From positions 21,416 to 85,415 of the forward strand of contig JBCCXA010000014.1 in the NCBI GenBank assembly GCA_039192515.1: DNA of 64,000 nucleotides, given 5' to 3'. Below the pieces are notes generated by a model. That model did not search any database. It was not told the origin of the DNA and was given only the letters and a program-made list of their open reading frames with translations. Position 1 is the first letter of the stretch; the number at the start of each line of letters is the position of its first letter. The DNA comes from Verrucomicrobiota bacterium. Its GTDB lineage: Bacteria > Verrucomicrobiota > Verrucomicrobiia > Methylacidiphilales > JBCCWR01. The position numbers and the translations under genes are program-made. Below are positions 9,155-18,232 of this stretch, one piece after another.

Positions 9155-10792
9155 TCATGTGTGCTTGAATCTTTGTGCAATAGGCATGCGCCTACCAGAT
9201 CCAAAAGCCTTAGGAGTAATCTTTAGACCCGGTGCTGCTTGCCTCCTCTTATATTCGTTAAGATCTACTTTACGTATAATATCCCTAACTAAAAACTCGT
9301 CATGGCCCATTCCAACGATCTCTTTGACTGATTTACTTTCTTCGATATAGGCCTTGAGTATTTGGTCTAATTCCTCGTAAGCAGGCAGAGTATCTTGATC
9401 TTTTTGATTCGGAGCAAGCTCCGCACTTGGAGGTTTGGTGATCGTATTATTGGGAATAATCTCCATTTTTCGATTAATCCATTTAGCCAATTGGTAAACT
9501 TGCATTTTAGTAACATCGCTAATCACAGCTAATCCTCCGCACATATCGCCATATAAAGTGCAATAGCCAATAGCGAGTTCAGATTTATTACCCGTTGTTA
9601 AAATTAATCTATTTTGCTTGTTGGAAATAGCCATCATGGTCAGACCTCTTAGTCTCGCCTGCAAATTTTCCTCTGTTACATCTTGCTGAGAACCCTTTAG
9701 CACCTGAGCCATGTGGTTTAGAGAAGCGTTATAGATTTCTTTGATCGGCATCGTTAAGGTCTCAATTTCTAAAACAGCTGCCAATGCCTCAGCATCTTTG
9801 ATACTACCCTCACTAGAATACTGGCTTGGCATCATGACACCTAAAACATTATCAGGACCTAATGCATCAACGGCAATCACCGCCGTAAGTGCGGAGTCTA
9901 TCCCACCACTTAAGCCGATAGCTACTTTTTCAAAGCCACACTTGCGGACATAATCGGCAGTACCCTTAGATAAAGCATAAAACAAAGCTGTTTCATCTTC
10001 CTTCCAAGGGTCTGATGGAAGTGCCAACGCCTTGGTATCCATAACAAAAATGTCCTCACCAAATTCATTTCCTTTGGCTAATAGATCGCCATTCGCGTTA
10101 ACAACTAAGCTCTGGCCATCAAAAATCAATTCATCATTTCCACCTATAAGATTTACTTGCACGATAGAAACGCGATGTTGCCTAGCAATTTCAGATAAAA
10201 GACTAAAGCGCGTTTTCTCTTTACCTAGGTGCCACGGACTTGCGGATATATTGACTAAAAGATCCACGCCCTTATCCGCTAAATCCTTTACAGGATCACA
10301 CTCATAAAGCCTGTCATCCCAATAATCTTCATCGTTCCAGATATCTTCACAGATGGTTACCCCAATCTTCTGCTTCCCTATGCAAATCACCTTATTATTT
10401 GAACCCGCCTCAAAATAACGGTCCTCATCAAATACATCGTACGTAGGAATAAGCGACTTGTGGACTCTCGCTACCTCCTGCTGTTTTTGCAGCACTACGG
10501 CCGAATTAAAGAGAGCTTTTCCAGGACGGTCAGAATTCCTGGTTAAACAGCCTACGATTAATGGAACCGCGCCTACACTCGCTATGATTTCTAGTAAAGT
10601 AGCTTCATCCTTGGCAACAAAATTCTCATATAAAAGCAGATCTCTCGGCGGGTATCCAGATATGCTTAGCTCTGGTGCGATTACTAATTCAGCTCCTTGA
10701 TGCACACACCATTTATAGCCACCCAAAATTTTCTCTGCATTTCCAGTGAAATCACCAACCTTCGTATTTATCTGTAGACACCCAACATTCAT
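9155..10792 (-). CDS. nadE: Glutamine-dependent NAD+ synthetase
   Basis: A 545-residue two-domain enzyme that makes NAD+ from nicotinic acid adenine dinucleotide, ATP and glutamine. The N-terminal nitrilase-fold glutaminase (about 1-260) shows the Glu-Lys-Cys triad in APELSISGYPPRD, RVHKSLIPTYDVFDE and VTICEDIWND. The C-terminal synthetase (about 270-545) has the PP-loop GLSGGIDSALTAV, the ATP/NaAD region LTTGNKSELAIGYCTLYGDM and KPPSAELAPNQKDQDTLPAYEELD. It is transcribed alone, convergent with rsmE and divergent from hpnH. Confidence 0.97.
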   Translation of the reverse strand: MNVGCLQINTKVGDFTGNAEKILGGYKWCVHQGAELVIAPELSISGYPPRDLLLYENFVAKDEATLLEIIASVGAVPLIVGCLTRNSDRPGKALFNSAVVLQKQQEVARVHKSLIPTYDVFDEDRYFEAGSNNKVICIGKQKIGVTICEDIWNDEDYWDDRLYECDPVKDLADKGVDLLVNISASPWHLGKEKTRFSLLSEIARQHRVSIVQVNLIGGNDELIFDGQSLVVNANGDLLAKGNEFGEDIFVMDTKALALPSDPWKEDETALFYALSKGTADYVRKCGFEKVAIGLSGGIDSALTAVIAVDALGPDNVLGVMMPSQYSSEGSIKDAEALAAVLEIETLTMPIKEIYNASLNHMAQVLKGSQQDVTEENLQARLRGLTMMAISNKQNRLILTTGNKSELAIGYCTLYGDMCGGLAVISDVTKMQVYQLAKWINRKMEIIPNNTITKPPSAELAPNQKDQDTLPAYEELDQILKAYIEESKSVKEIVGMGHDEFLVRDIIRKVDLNEYKRRQAAPGLKITPKAFGSGRRMPIAQRFKHT

Positions 10793-10890
10793 CTTCTTCC
10801 AAGACTATCCTCTAAGCTTGGAGGTTTGTCGACATCGTAGATTCATGAATGCCTATACATGCATATACTTTAATTTGTTTTATCACAAGA

Positions 10891-10918
10891 TTGACACAGT
10901 GTGAATTTCAACTATTTT
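10891..10918 (+). promoter_or_regulatory. Candidate sigma70-type promoter for hpnH
   Basis: A perfect TTGACA at 10891-10896 is followed after 16 bases by TATTTT at 10913-10918. The -10 match is only partial. The pair lies about 40 bases before the hpnH ATG at 10960, which also argues against translation starting at the more distal ATG at 10849. Confidence 0.4.
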
Positions 10919-10959
10919 CCATTGTTTATCTAAACGAATTTAAAAGGACCAATCGAGAT

Positions 10960-11970
10960 ATGGCAGTTCCAATTTCGCAAGCGTGGACAGTAGCAAGTTA
11001 TGTGATTTCTCAAAAAATCAAGGGCAACAAACATTATCCCCTCGTGCTGATGTTAGAGCCTCTTTTTCGTTGTAATCTAGCCTGTGCAGGCTGCGGCAAG
11101 ATTCAATATCCAAACCATATTCTAAACAAAAGACTGACTCCAGAGGAATGCTGGAAGGCTGCAGATGAATGCGGCGCTCCTATGGTTAGCATTCCTGGTG
11201 GTGAGCCCCTTATTCACCCCGAAATGGATAAAATTGTGGAAGGTCTAGTTCAACGCAAGAAATATATATATCTCTGCACGAATGCTTTGCTTCTTAAAAA
11301 GAAAATCGATTTATTTAAACCGAGCAAGTACCTCACATTTTCTGTTCATATGGATGGCTTAGAAGAAGAGCATGATGTTGCCGTATGCCGTGATGGTACC
11401 TACAAAACAGCCATTGAAGGAATCAAAGAAGCTATCAAGCGTGGATTTCGCGTTACAACTAACACAACTCTATTTGACGGTGCTGAGCCCGAGCGTGTCA
11501 GAGAATTCTTTGACGAAATGATGGGACTAGGCATTGAAGGTATGATGCTTTCACCTGGATACAGCTACCAAAAAGCACCTGACCAAGAAAACTTCTTGCA
11601 ACGCAATCGCACCAAAGAACTTTTCACACAGATTCTCGACAATCCCAAAAAGACTTGGAAGTTTAATTTATCTCCTCTCTTCCTTCAATTCTTGCAAGGC
11701 AAGGTAGACTACGAGTGTACACCATGGGGTAACCCTACTTACAACATTTTCGGTTGGCAAAAGCCTTGTTACCTCTTACAGGATGGTTACGTCCCAACTT
11801 ACCAACAACTTATCGATGAGACCGAGTGGGAAAACTATGGACACACTAGTGGCGAAGAACGCTGCAAGGATTGTATGGTCCACTGCGGTTATGAGGCCTC
11901 TTCTGTAGACGATACCTTCAGTTCTTTTGGAGGTTTTGTCAGAACGGTAAAAGCTACACTAGCAAACTAA
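10960..11970 (+). CDS. hpnH: Radical SAM protein HpnH (adenosylhopane synthase)
   Basis: HpnH joins a 5'-deoxyadenosyl radical to diploptene to make adenosylhopane, the first step in extended hopanoids. The 336-residue product shows the radical SAM cluster motif in FRCNLACAGCGK (CxxxCxxC), the glycine-rich MVSIPGGEPLIHPEM and a C-terminal cysteine set (CKDCMVHCGYEAS). I chose ATG 10960 because family members begin close to this point, AAGGA precedes it at 10944-10948, and a likely promoter lies between it and the upstream in-frame ATG (10849). No squalene-hopene cyclase is in the window, so the rest of the pathway must be elsewhere. Confidence 0.95.
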   Translation: MAVPISQAWTVASYVISQKIKGNKHYPLVLMLEPLFRCNLACAGCGKIQYPNHILNKRLTPEECWKAADECGAPMVSIPGGEPLIHPEMDKIVEGLVQRKKYIYLCTNALLLKKKIDLFKPSKYLTFSVHMDGLEEEHDVAVCRDGTYKTAIEGIKEAIKRGFRVTTNTTLFDGAEPERVREFFDEMMGLGIEGMMLSPGYSYQKAPDQENFLQRNRTKELFTQILDNPKKTWKFNLSPLFLQFLQGKVDYECTPWGNPTYNIFGWQKPCYLLQDGYVPTYQQLIDETEWENYGHTSGEERCKDCMVHCGYEASSVDDTFSSFGGFVRTVKATLAN

Positions 11971-12004
11971 TTATTATCTCCTCTTAAAAGAAAGGAATCT
12001 CTCT

Positions 12005-12409
12005 ATGCCTCAACAAGATAAATCAGCGCCGAGTAACTTATCAAATGGATGTAGTGAATATGAAGGAAAAATTTATACACCATCTACGCATGATGAGTTG
12101 GTAGATATTGTCAGGCTTGCCTTTGATTATCGCGGTGATGTTACATTAGCCCTCAATGATGGTAGTGAAAAAATTGGTTTTCTTTACAATTACAGCCCTG
12201 AGGCTGACCAAGTAATGATCTTTATCACCGAGGGGCGCCAATCGGTGCCAGAAACTATTAAATTGTCTAACATAGATAAAATCGATTTTTCAGGAGATGA
12301 CAAAGCTTTTGGAAAATCGTGGGATAATTGGATGGCTAAGAGCAAATCACAACGCCAAGAGGAAGCTAAAGCTATAGCCGAAGAACAGCGTGAGCTTGGC
12401 ATCCTTTAA
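12005..12409 (+). CDS. Small soluble hypothetical protein downstream of hpnH
   Basis: A 134-residue protein of unrecognised family. It begins with a Ser/Asn-rich head, then a stretch of alternating hydrophobic residues that could form a small beta barrel (about residues 40-95, including DVTLALNDGSEKIGFLYNY and QVMIFITEG), and ends in a charged helix rich in Gln, Glu and Lys. No signal peptide or membrane segment is seen. It follows hpnH by 34 bases with a purine-rich AAAGGA before the ATG, so it is probably co-transcribed. An Sm-like or RimP-like fold is only a guess from the strand pattern. Confidence 0.7.
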   Translation: MPQQDKSAPSNLSNGCSEYEGKIYTPSTHDELVDIVRLAFDYRGDVTLALNDGSEKIGFLYNYSPEADQVMIFITEGRQSVPETIKLSNIDKIDFSGDDKAFGKSWDNWMAKSKSQRQEEAKAIAEEQRELGIL

Positions 12410-12971
12410 AATTCTATTTAATTAGTGGTGCTTTCAAAAACTGGCTCATTAAAAAATAGTTTGAGGTGCGCGTAAATCTAGACCACTCAAATGTATCTAT
12501 TTTCCATAGAACATACTGTGCGCTATCGACTATAATCTAAGATCTATGTCTCAGACATTATCTCCATAAATTATGATAACTTATTCTAGTACAATTCAAA
12601 TATACATGATTTGGCAATAGAATCCGAATAAGTTGCACAGGAAAATGACAAAAAGGTTACAGAAGTCGGATTTTGTTGCATCAAACGGTGATACTGTAAG
12701 TTGAGTTTTTGCTTCATAAAAACAAAAGACTTAGGTAGATTTTTTTAGCCTTGTGTAATGTTCTGCATCATTCATAACACGCCTTTAAATTTTCAGTGAC
12801 AAGATTTTGTTTAGATCATGCTCATTTGCACGAATTCCCTCAAGAAGTAGGTTTTCGACTTTCTGTTTCGTTAAGACAAGATTAGTAATAGAATAATTTA
12901 TTACTAAAAAATAGTAATATAACTATTTTTTTCCTAGCAAAGGCTTAAAGATTTGATACATTTGGCGGCTT
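12410..12971. other. Long AT-rich intergenic region with two inverted repeats
   Basis: No convincing gene lies in these 562 bases. Near the aroD end are two adjacent perfect inverted repeats: TTAGTAATA (12882-12890) with TATTACTAA (12899-12907), and AAAAAATAGT (12906-12915) with ACTATTTTTT (12922-12931). They end 41 bases before the aroD ATG. They could be operators or an AT-only hairpin; the lack of G+C in the stems argues against a strong terminator. Confidence 0.5.
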
Positions 12972-13673
12972 ATGGCACGCAAGCAAAGATTATCATGGAA
13001 AAAGCCGTTACTCACGGTCGGGACTGTATCAACCTGGAATGGACTCTCTCACCTGGAATCCTCCGAACCACTAGTAGATTTGATTGAGGTGCGTCTAGAT
13101 GCTCTATTTGCAAAAGACCGTTCACCAGAAAATATTATCAAAATACTGAAAAAGCGTAAGACAAATGTAATTCTTACATTAAGAACTCGGGATGAAGGAG
13201 GACTCTATTCTTGGAAATCAACTGAGCGTGTTTTAATTTTCGAGCAATTGCTACCTTATGTTGATGTCATAGATATAGAGCTTAAAAATGTTCATTACCA
13301 TAGGGATATCTTGCGCTCCGCACGTTCTAAAGGAAAAAGTATTATCCTTTCTGCACATTCCTTAAGCCGCAAACTGACACCTCGCAAAGCAGCGAGATGG
13401 ATGAGTGAATTCAAAAAACATCGCGCTAATGTTTACAAGATTGCTTCTCTAGCACGTAATTGCCAAGACCTAGGACTTCTTACTAGGTTAGTTCTAGAGA
13501 ATCGCTCGAATATGGCTGTCATGGCAACAGGCAAAATGTCTCAAGTTTCTCGAGTCGTCTTATCAGCGCTAGGTTCTAAGTTAGTTTACGGTTATTTAGA
13601 TGAGCCTATGGCAACCGGGCAACCCCCTGTAGAAGAAATTAGAACTATGTTAGATCCCATAGGACTTGTTTGA
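12972..13673 (+). CDS. aroD: Type I 3-dehydroquinate dehydratase
   Basis: The enzyme converts 3-dehydroquinate to 3-dehydroshikimate in the shikimate pathway through a Schiff base. The 233-residue product keeps the type I features: an E-x-R pair in LIEVRLDAL, an acidic DVIDIEL strand, the catalytic His in SAHSLSRKLTP, the Schiff-base Lys in VYKIASLA, the substrate-binding Arg in KMSQVSRV and the C-terminal lid GYLDEPMATGQPPVEEI. Overall conservation is modest, but the catalytic set is complete. It is a lone gene, convergent with the acyl-CoA synthetase gene. Confidence 0.85.
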   Translation: MARKQRLSWKKPLLTVGTVSTWNGLSHLESSEPLVDLIEVRLDALFAKDRSPENIIKILKKRKTNVILTLRTRDEGGLYSWKSTERVLIFEQLLPYVDVIDIELKNVHYHRDILRSARSKGKSIILSAHSLSRKLTPRKAARWMSEFKKHRANVYKIASLARNCQDLGLLTRLVLENRSNMAVMATGKMSQVSRVVLSALGSKLVYGYLDEPMATGQPPVEEIRTMLDPIGLV

Positions 13674-13677
13674 GCTT

Positions 13678-13708
13678 AAAATAAGACCGTTTATATCAAT
13701 CTTATTTT
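13678..13708. terminator. Candidate bidirectional terminator
   Basis: A perfect 9-base inverted repeat, AAAATAAGA (13678-13686) and TCTTATTTT (13700-13708), lies exactly between two convergent genes (aroD ends at 13673, the minus-strand gene ends at 13713). The stem is A+T-rich and weak, so the call rests on position and symmetry. Confidence 0.5.
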
Positions 13709-13712
13709 GATA

Positions 13713-15323
13713 TTAAGTCAGCGCAAAGTTTTCCACCATTTCTTGACAACCCTTTAAGTCTAGCTTGCCACTGGCAAGCTGAGGAATTTCCGAAATTTCG
13801 AAGATTTCCTTAGGCATCCATAAATTAGGTAAACCTTGTTGCTTAAATAGCTTTTGCCAATCCGTCTTTGGCACAGACTTGGTCGTGAGTCCTATGAGAA
13901 TCTCTCCTTTTACATCATCTCTAATACCCATGACAACGACATGTGCATCTTCACTCAAAATCTCAGTAAAGATTTTGCTTAGCTTTTGCTCAACGGTTCC
14001 GTGAGGAACCATTTCGCCTCCGATTTTAGAAAACCGTGATAACCTACCCTCAATATATAGAAACCCATCTTTATCTACATAACCCAAGTCGCCAGAACAA
14101 TACCAACCATTCTTAAGAACTTCTTTCGATTTTTTTTCATTTTTTAAGTAGCCCTCAAAGACATTGGGGCCTTTAAACCATAAGAGTCCTGTCTCAGTAG
14201 GATTTATCTGCTCGTTGGTTTCAGGGTGAGTCACCTTTACCTCAATCTCAGGAAGTACCTGACCCGTGCTGCCAATTCTACGATATTGACTATCTTTTCC
14301 TATATCAATCTTTGGTGTTTTAGTATTAGGACGATTAGCAGAAATAACAGGAGAAGTCTCAGTCATACCATACCCTTCGCAAACAGGAATCTTCATTTTG
14401 TTCTCAAAATCTTCCATTACTTGTCTAGGTAATTTTTCTGCTCCAACAACTACCAAGCGTAGGCTCTTAAGCTGTTCCAACTTCCCTTTGCGAGTATATG
14501 AGCGAAGAAAAGTAGGGGTTGAAACTAAAAGCTCCACTTCATATTTTTCAACAGCAGCAATGATTTTACTACTATCTAGTGGAGAAATATAAGTAATAAC
14601 TCTGGGGCCACAAATAAGCGGCCAAAATAGAGTCACTGTAAATCCAAAGGAATGAAAGATGGGTAAACATCCCATAATTGATGAAGCCAATTCCCTTGGA
14701 AATATTTCCTGAACCTGGTAAACATTCGCGACAATATTTCTGTGTGTCAAGACGACACCCTTTGGATTACCAGAACTTCCGCTGGTGAATAATACTCCTC
14801 CTTCTCGACTACCTCCTTTTTCACTCAGGTTTAATGATTTTACAATCTGTTGACTTGATTGGACGAAAACCATGAAGCGTTGAAGGAATATCTTTATTTT
14901 ACCAATTTTTAATAATTGTGTTTTAACATCGATCAAATTCTTTTTTTCAGGCCAAGGAAAATCTTTAGCTTTCTTGATCATAATATCGGTGGATATGACT
15001 GTTGTTATTTCACTCAGCTCCATGCATAGCTCATTAGCTTTTCTACCCATAGTAAAATTAAAATTTACAGGCACTTTATCAGCTAAAACACAGGCTAAGT
15101 TTGTAACAGTTGCTCCAATACCCGGAGGAAGAACAATCCCTATACGCGAATCATGAACATACTGCTTGAGCCACTTTGCAAGACACCAACTTACAGCAAG
15201 TATCATCCCTCCGGATAAACTTCGCTGTTGAAAAGCATCAGTAATCATGATTTGAAATTGTCTACTTTTCAAACCTCGTACGCAGGCAATCCCTAGACTA
15301 TCTTCAATTGCTTTATTTAACAT
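13713..15323 (-). CDS. AMP-dependent acyl-CoA/acyl-ACP synthetase
   Basis: A 536-residue adenylate-forming ligase. The phosphate-binding loop reads LFTSGSSGNPKGVVLTHRN, followed by the A5 motif EGYGMTETSPVIS, the hinge motif YCSGDLGYVDKDGFLYIEGR and a Lys near the C-terminus in LASGKLDLKG. The sequence style is close to the synthetase half of Aas (acyl-ACP synthetase), without the acyltransferase half. It would activate a fatty or related carboxylic acid. It lies 12 bases after the Roadblock-like gene and is probably the last gene of an operon that includes a class III aminotransferase; the exact acid is not known. Confidence 0.88.
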   Translation of the reverse strand: MLNKAIEDSLGIACVRGLKSRQFQIMITDAFQQRSLSGGMILAVSWCLAKWLKQYVHDSRIGIVLPPGIGATVTNLACVLADKVPVNFNFTMGRKANELCMELSEITTVISTDIMIKKAKDFPWPEKKNLIDVKTQLLKIGKIKIFLQRFMVFVQSSQQIVKSLNLSEKGGSREGGVLFTSGSSGNPKGVVLTHRNIVANVYQVQEIFPRELASSIMGCLPIFHSFGFTVTLFWPLICGPRVITYISPLDSSKIIAAVEKYEVELLVSTPTFLRSYTRKGKLEQLKSLRLVVVGAEKLPRQVMEDFENKMKIPVCEGYGMTETSPVISANRPNTKTPKIDIGKDSQYRRIGSTGQVLPEIEVKVTHPETNEQINPTETGLLWFKGPNVFEGYLKNEKKSKEVLKNGWYCSGDLGYVDKDGFLYIEGRLSRFSKIGGEMVPHGTVEQKLSKIFTEILSEDAHVVVMGIRDDVKGEILIGLTTKSVPKTDWQKLFKQQGLPNLWMPKEIFEISEIPQLASGKLDLKGCQEMVENFALT

Positions 15324-15335
15324 GGAAAACTAGAT

Positions 15336-16031
15336 TTACTGATCTGAATTAAATAGAAGATGGTGACACTCTTCCTTAAAGGCACTACGCTTCAATTTTG
15401 TTTTGATAGGTGCCGCTATGAGTGAAATAAGTCGGTCAAAGTCTCTTGCTCTCAGTTCACTTCTTTGATAACCAATTTCCGTCAAAGCTTCTTCTAGAAC
15501 ATCTAAAGCCTTTTCTTCACCAAATTCCTCAATCATAAATTTATCAAAAGCCTTCCAAAATTTTCGCGACAAAGTCACAGTCCCATTGAGTACTTCTTCT
15601 CGATCTGTAAAATGCTCTTCTTTAGGAATTGACTCTGACTTTGGCACCGCTTCTTCTTCTAATTCTTTTACATCTGTAATCTCCATCCGAGAAGAGGGTT
15701 TAAAAAGTATTACATTTAAGGATCGTAATACAAAAGGCACACTCACATCAGTTTCCACTAGCACTCCGATCACCACATAATCACTTGCTCCTAAAACAAA
15801 TGAGCCATTCGCAAATTCAAATGAAGACTGTGTCACGGGAAGCTTCTGCGTTTTGAATGTCTCAAGAAGGCTGAGTAGATATCTTATCAGATCATTACGA
15901 ACTGGAGCCAAGGAGTTATGATGATCTATCTCATAAATAACACACCCATCTTTATCAAAAGCAATAACTGCTCTCACTCCCTCTAAACTTGAGAGCCCCT
16001 TAAGAGGTGTCGTGTTAATTGGATTTTTCAT
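15336..16031 (-). CDS. Roadblock/LC7-like regulatory protein
   Basis: A 231-residue protein. Residues 10-120 have the strand-helix pattern of a Roadblock/LC7 domain (around SLEGVRAVIAFDKDGCVIYE, SFVLGASDYVVIGVLVE and FVLRSLNVILF), followed by an acidic linker and a C-terminal helical region (about 155-231). It overlaps the upstream Roadblock-like gene by 17 bases, and the acyl-CoA synthetase follows after 12 bases. Roadblock proteins often regulate small Ras-like GTPases (as MglB does MglA), but no such GTPase is in the window. The domain call is by eye and moderately sure. Confidence 0.6.
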   Translation of the reverse strand: MKNPINTTPLKGLSSLEGVRAVIAFDKDGCVIYEIDHHNSLAPVRNDLIRYLLSLLETFKTQKLPVTQSSFEFANGSFVLGASDYVVIGVLVETDVSVPFVLRSLNVILFKPSSRMEITDVKELEEEAVPKSESIPKEEHFTDREEVLNGTVTLSRKFWKAFDKFMIEEFGEEKALDVLEEALTEIGYQRSELRARDFDRLISLIAAPIKTKLKRSAFKEECHHLLFNSDQ

Positions 16032-16752
16032 TTAAATGATTAGTTCTCAATTCCTTGAGCTCTATAACTGAGCGATCTATACTTCGATATGCTCTGCCTG
16101 GGCTCCACTTGGCATTAAAAAAAGCTGCAATTAAAGAATTACCCGTACCCTGCTGAACAAACAAGATATCATCTCCCTTAATTGAGACTTTTGAAGGACC
16201 GCCTTGATCTAATATAGTAGATAGGTCCGTTGCAACACGCATCATAAAGCTTGCCATGCGTTTAGCCGCAGAAGCATTACCCAGCCCAGAGCGATCGAGA
16301 ACCTCTCCTTCCTCACTAATTTCTGCAGCCAATATAATACCAGGAACTTTCCGAAAAACAGGATCTATTTCTGACATCTCTCCATTTGGCTTTAGACCCA
16401 ATGACGGCTCGACACCCAACTCTAAAGGATTCTCCTTTGTCGTTGCCTTATCGATAACAGCATCACATTGTTTCAGCAGCTTCTCCCACTTCGTTTTAAT
16501 CGTATGTTGAAAGGTTGTCGCAGTAGGCTCTAAACTAAATTTTCCTTGTTGTAATCTTAATAGCTCAAATAGAGCCTTTTTGCCTTTAAACTGACTGGAT
16601 CTGGCATGAATTACTCGACCGTCTTTGACAACAATAATGCCCTTTTCGACTGCAGTTGTAATACTTACCGTGAGAGACTGCGGCATGAGGCAAGCCTCTT
16701 CGATAAGGTCCAATAAACAAATCCACTTTAGCTCACCTCTAATAATTGCCAT
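16015..16752 (-). CDS. DUF4388 and Roadblock/LC7 two-domain protein
   Basis: A 245-residue protein. The first 85 residues fit the DUF4388/PATAN pattern: a GELKWICLLDLIEE start, the VVKDGRVIHARSS strand pair and ALFELLRLQQGKFSLEP. Residues 140-235 look like a Roadblock/LC7 domain (PGIILAAEISEEGEVLDRSG, DDILFVQQGTGNSLIAAFF). Such proteins are thought to be scaffolds or regulators in signalling and motility. The gene starts 45 bases after the aminotransferase stop and overlaps the next gene by 17 bases. A perfect 6-base inverted repeat (ATTACC/GGTAAT, 16764-16778) sits just before the ATG. Confidence 0.65.
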   Translation of the reverse strand: MAIIRGELKWICLLDLIEEACLMPQSLTVSITTAVEKGIIVVKDGRVIHARSSQFKGKKALFELLRLQQGKFSLEPTATTFQHTIKTKWEKLLKQCDAVIDKATTKENPLELGVEPSLGLKPNGEMSEIDPVFRKVPGIILAAEISEEGEVLDRSGLGNASAAKRMASFMMRVATDLSTILDQGGPSKVSIKGDDILFVQQGTGNSLIAAFFNAKWSPGRAYRSIDRSVIELKELRTNHLNEKSN

Positions 16753-16797
16753 ATGATTTCTCTATTACCTATGGTAATACCTATCCAACCCTGAAGC

Positions 16798-18153
16798 TCA
16801 AAGTTCTTCAGCCAGTGTCAAAACATCCCTTAAGCTATCAATTGTCCACACCATCTCATTATTTTCCAAGGCCAAATTTGGAGTCAATGAAAGAATGTTT
16901 CCATCAACCCCACCGGCCAAAAGAACCATTCCACAACGTAAGCTTTCTAAAACTAAAAACTCCGTTCTTTGAGAAGCCACTTTTCCATTTCCATCTGCAA
17001 TCTCAAGCCCCCACATTAATCCGCGACCTCGTAATCTTGCAAGGCAGGTATGCTCTTGAACTAATCTGTATAATGCTTCGTACCATATTTTTGATAATTG
17101 CCCGACCCATTTCTGCGTCGATTTCTTCTTCCAATAATGGATAGACTCCACTGCCATGGCACAACCAATGGGATGGCCTAGAAAAGTGCTTGTGTGTAAT
17201 GCTTCCCCCGTACTCTTGGGCCAGTAATCCATGATCTCTTCCTTGCCCACACACGCAGAAATGGGAAACCCTCCACTTAAAGCTTTGCCCAGGCAAACAA
17301 GATCAGGGTAAACGCCCTCTGCTTCACAGGCAAAAAAATCACCAGTTCGATAAAACCCTGTGTAAATCTCATCGAAAATCAAGAGAACACCATATTGCTC
17401 TGAAATATCTCGAAGTAGTCTAAGAAAACCTTTAGGTGGAACTACCTCTCCTCCCCTACCTTGAATAGGTTCCACTAAGATCGCTCCATAGTCTTGATTT
17501 GCTAGTAATTCTTCTAGTTGAAAAACAAAAGGCTCTTTCCAATTATCACCAGCATCTAAATAGTGAGGAAAAGGTACAAATGATGCAATGTCTGCTAATT
17601 GCTTTTTGAATGGCTCATGGAATTCACGACGACCAGTAACAGTCATTGCACCATAACCAAGTCCATGGTAGCCAGATTCAAAGGCAATAATTCTCCTCTT
17701 ACCTGTTACCAACCAGGCTGTTTTCATCGCTGCTTCAACCGCTTCGAATCCAGAGTTCCCTAGTATTGATTTACCTTTACCTAGCCCCCATCTTTCATAA
17801 GTGATTTCTGAGAGCAATTCACAAAGCTCTGCTTTTGCCGGACATGGATGAACATCCCCCATTGCGTGATATAATAGACCAGCCTGCATCTGCATGCACT
17901 TAACTAATGCCTGATCCCCCCACCCCATTGTAGACACACCGAACCCACTCGTTAAGTCAAGATAGCAATTACCATCAACATCCCAAATATTGCAGCCTTC
18001 CGCGCGATCCCAAAAGATAGGAAAATGTGGAGAAAGATAGGTAACATTCTGTGACTCATAGCTCTGCAGCTTTTTACTTAATTGCAAAGATTTTGGGCCA
18101 GGAACCTCTGTTATTAATTTAGGTAGCACACCATGATAATGGCCCAACTCCAC
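16798..18153 (-). CDS. PLP-dependent class III aminotransferase
   Basis: A 451-residue fold-type I enzyme of the ornithine/4-aminobutyrate aminotransferase class. Visible are the substrate-side EVPGPKS start, the PLP-phosphate motif GNSGFEAVEAAMKTAW, SGYHGLGYGAM, the acidic pair in LLIFDEIYTGFYRTG and the Schiff-base Lys in CLGKALSGGFPISA. It is the first gene of a four-gene minus-strand group with two Roadblock-like proteins and an acyl-CoA synthetase. The amino donor and acceptor cannot be told from sequence. It is clearly distinct from the second class III enzyme at 43.0 kb. Confidence 0.9.
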   Translation of the reverse strand: MELGHYHGVLPKLITEVPGPKSLQLSKKLQSYESQNVTYLSPHFPIFWDRAEGCNIWDVDGNCYLDLTSGFGVSTMGWGDQALVKCMQMQAGLLYHAMGDVHPCPAKAELCELLSEITYERWGLGKGKSILGNSGFEAVEAAMKTAWLVTGKRRIIAFESGYHGLGYGAMTVTGRREFHEPFKKQLADIASFVPFPHYLDAGDNWKEPFVFQLEELLANQDYGAILVEPIQGRGGEVVPPKGFLRLLRDISEQYGVLLIFDEIYTGFYRTGDFFACEAEGVYPDLVCLGKALSGGFPISACVGKEEIMDYWPKSTGEALHTSTFLGHPIGCAMAVESIHYWKKKSTQKWVGQLSKIWYEALYRLVQEHTCLARLRGRGLMWGLEIADGNGKVASQRTEFLVLESLRCGMVLLAGGVDGNILSLTPNLALENNEMVWTIDSLRDVLTLAEEL

Positions 18154-18232
18154 CTCTTTTACAATCCTGAGCTATTTTCAGCCAATTTCCTTGCATCCCC
18201 ATAGAATTTGGTGTGAACTACCCAAATATAAT

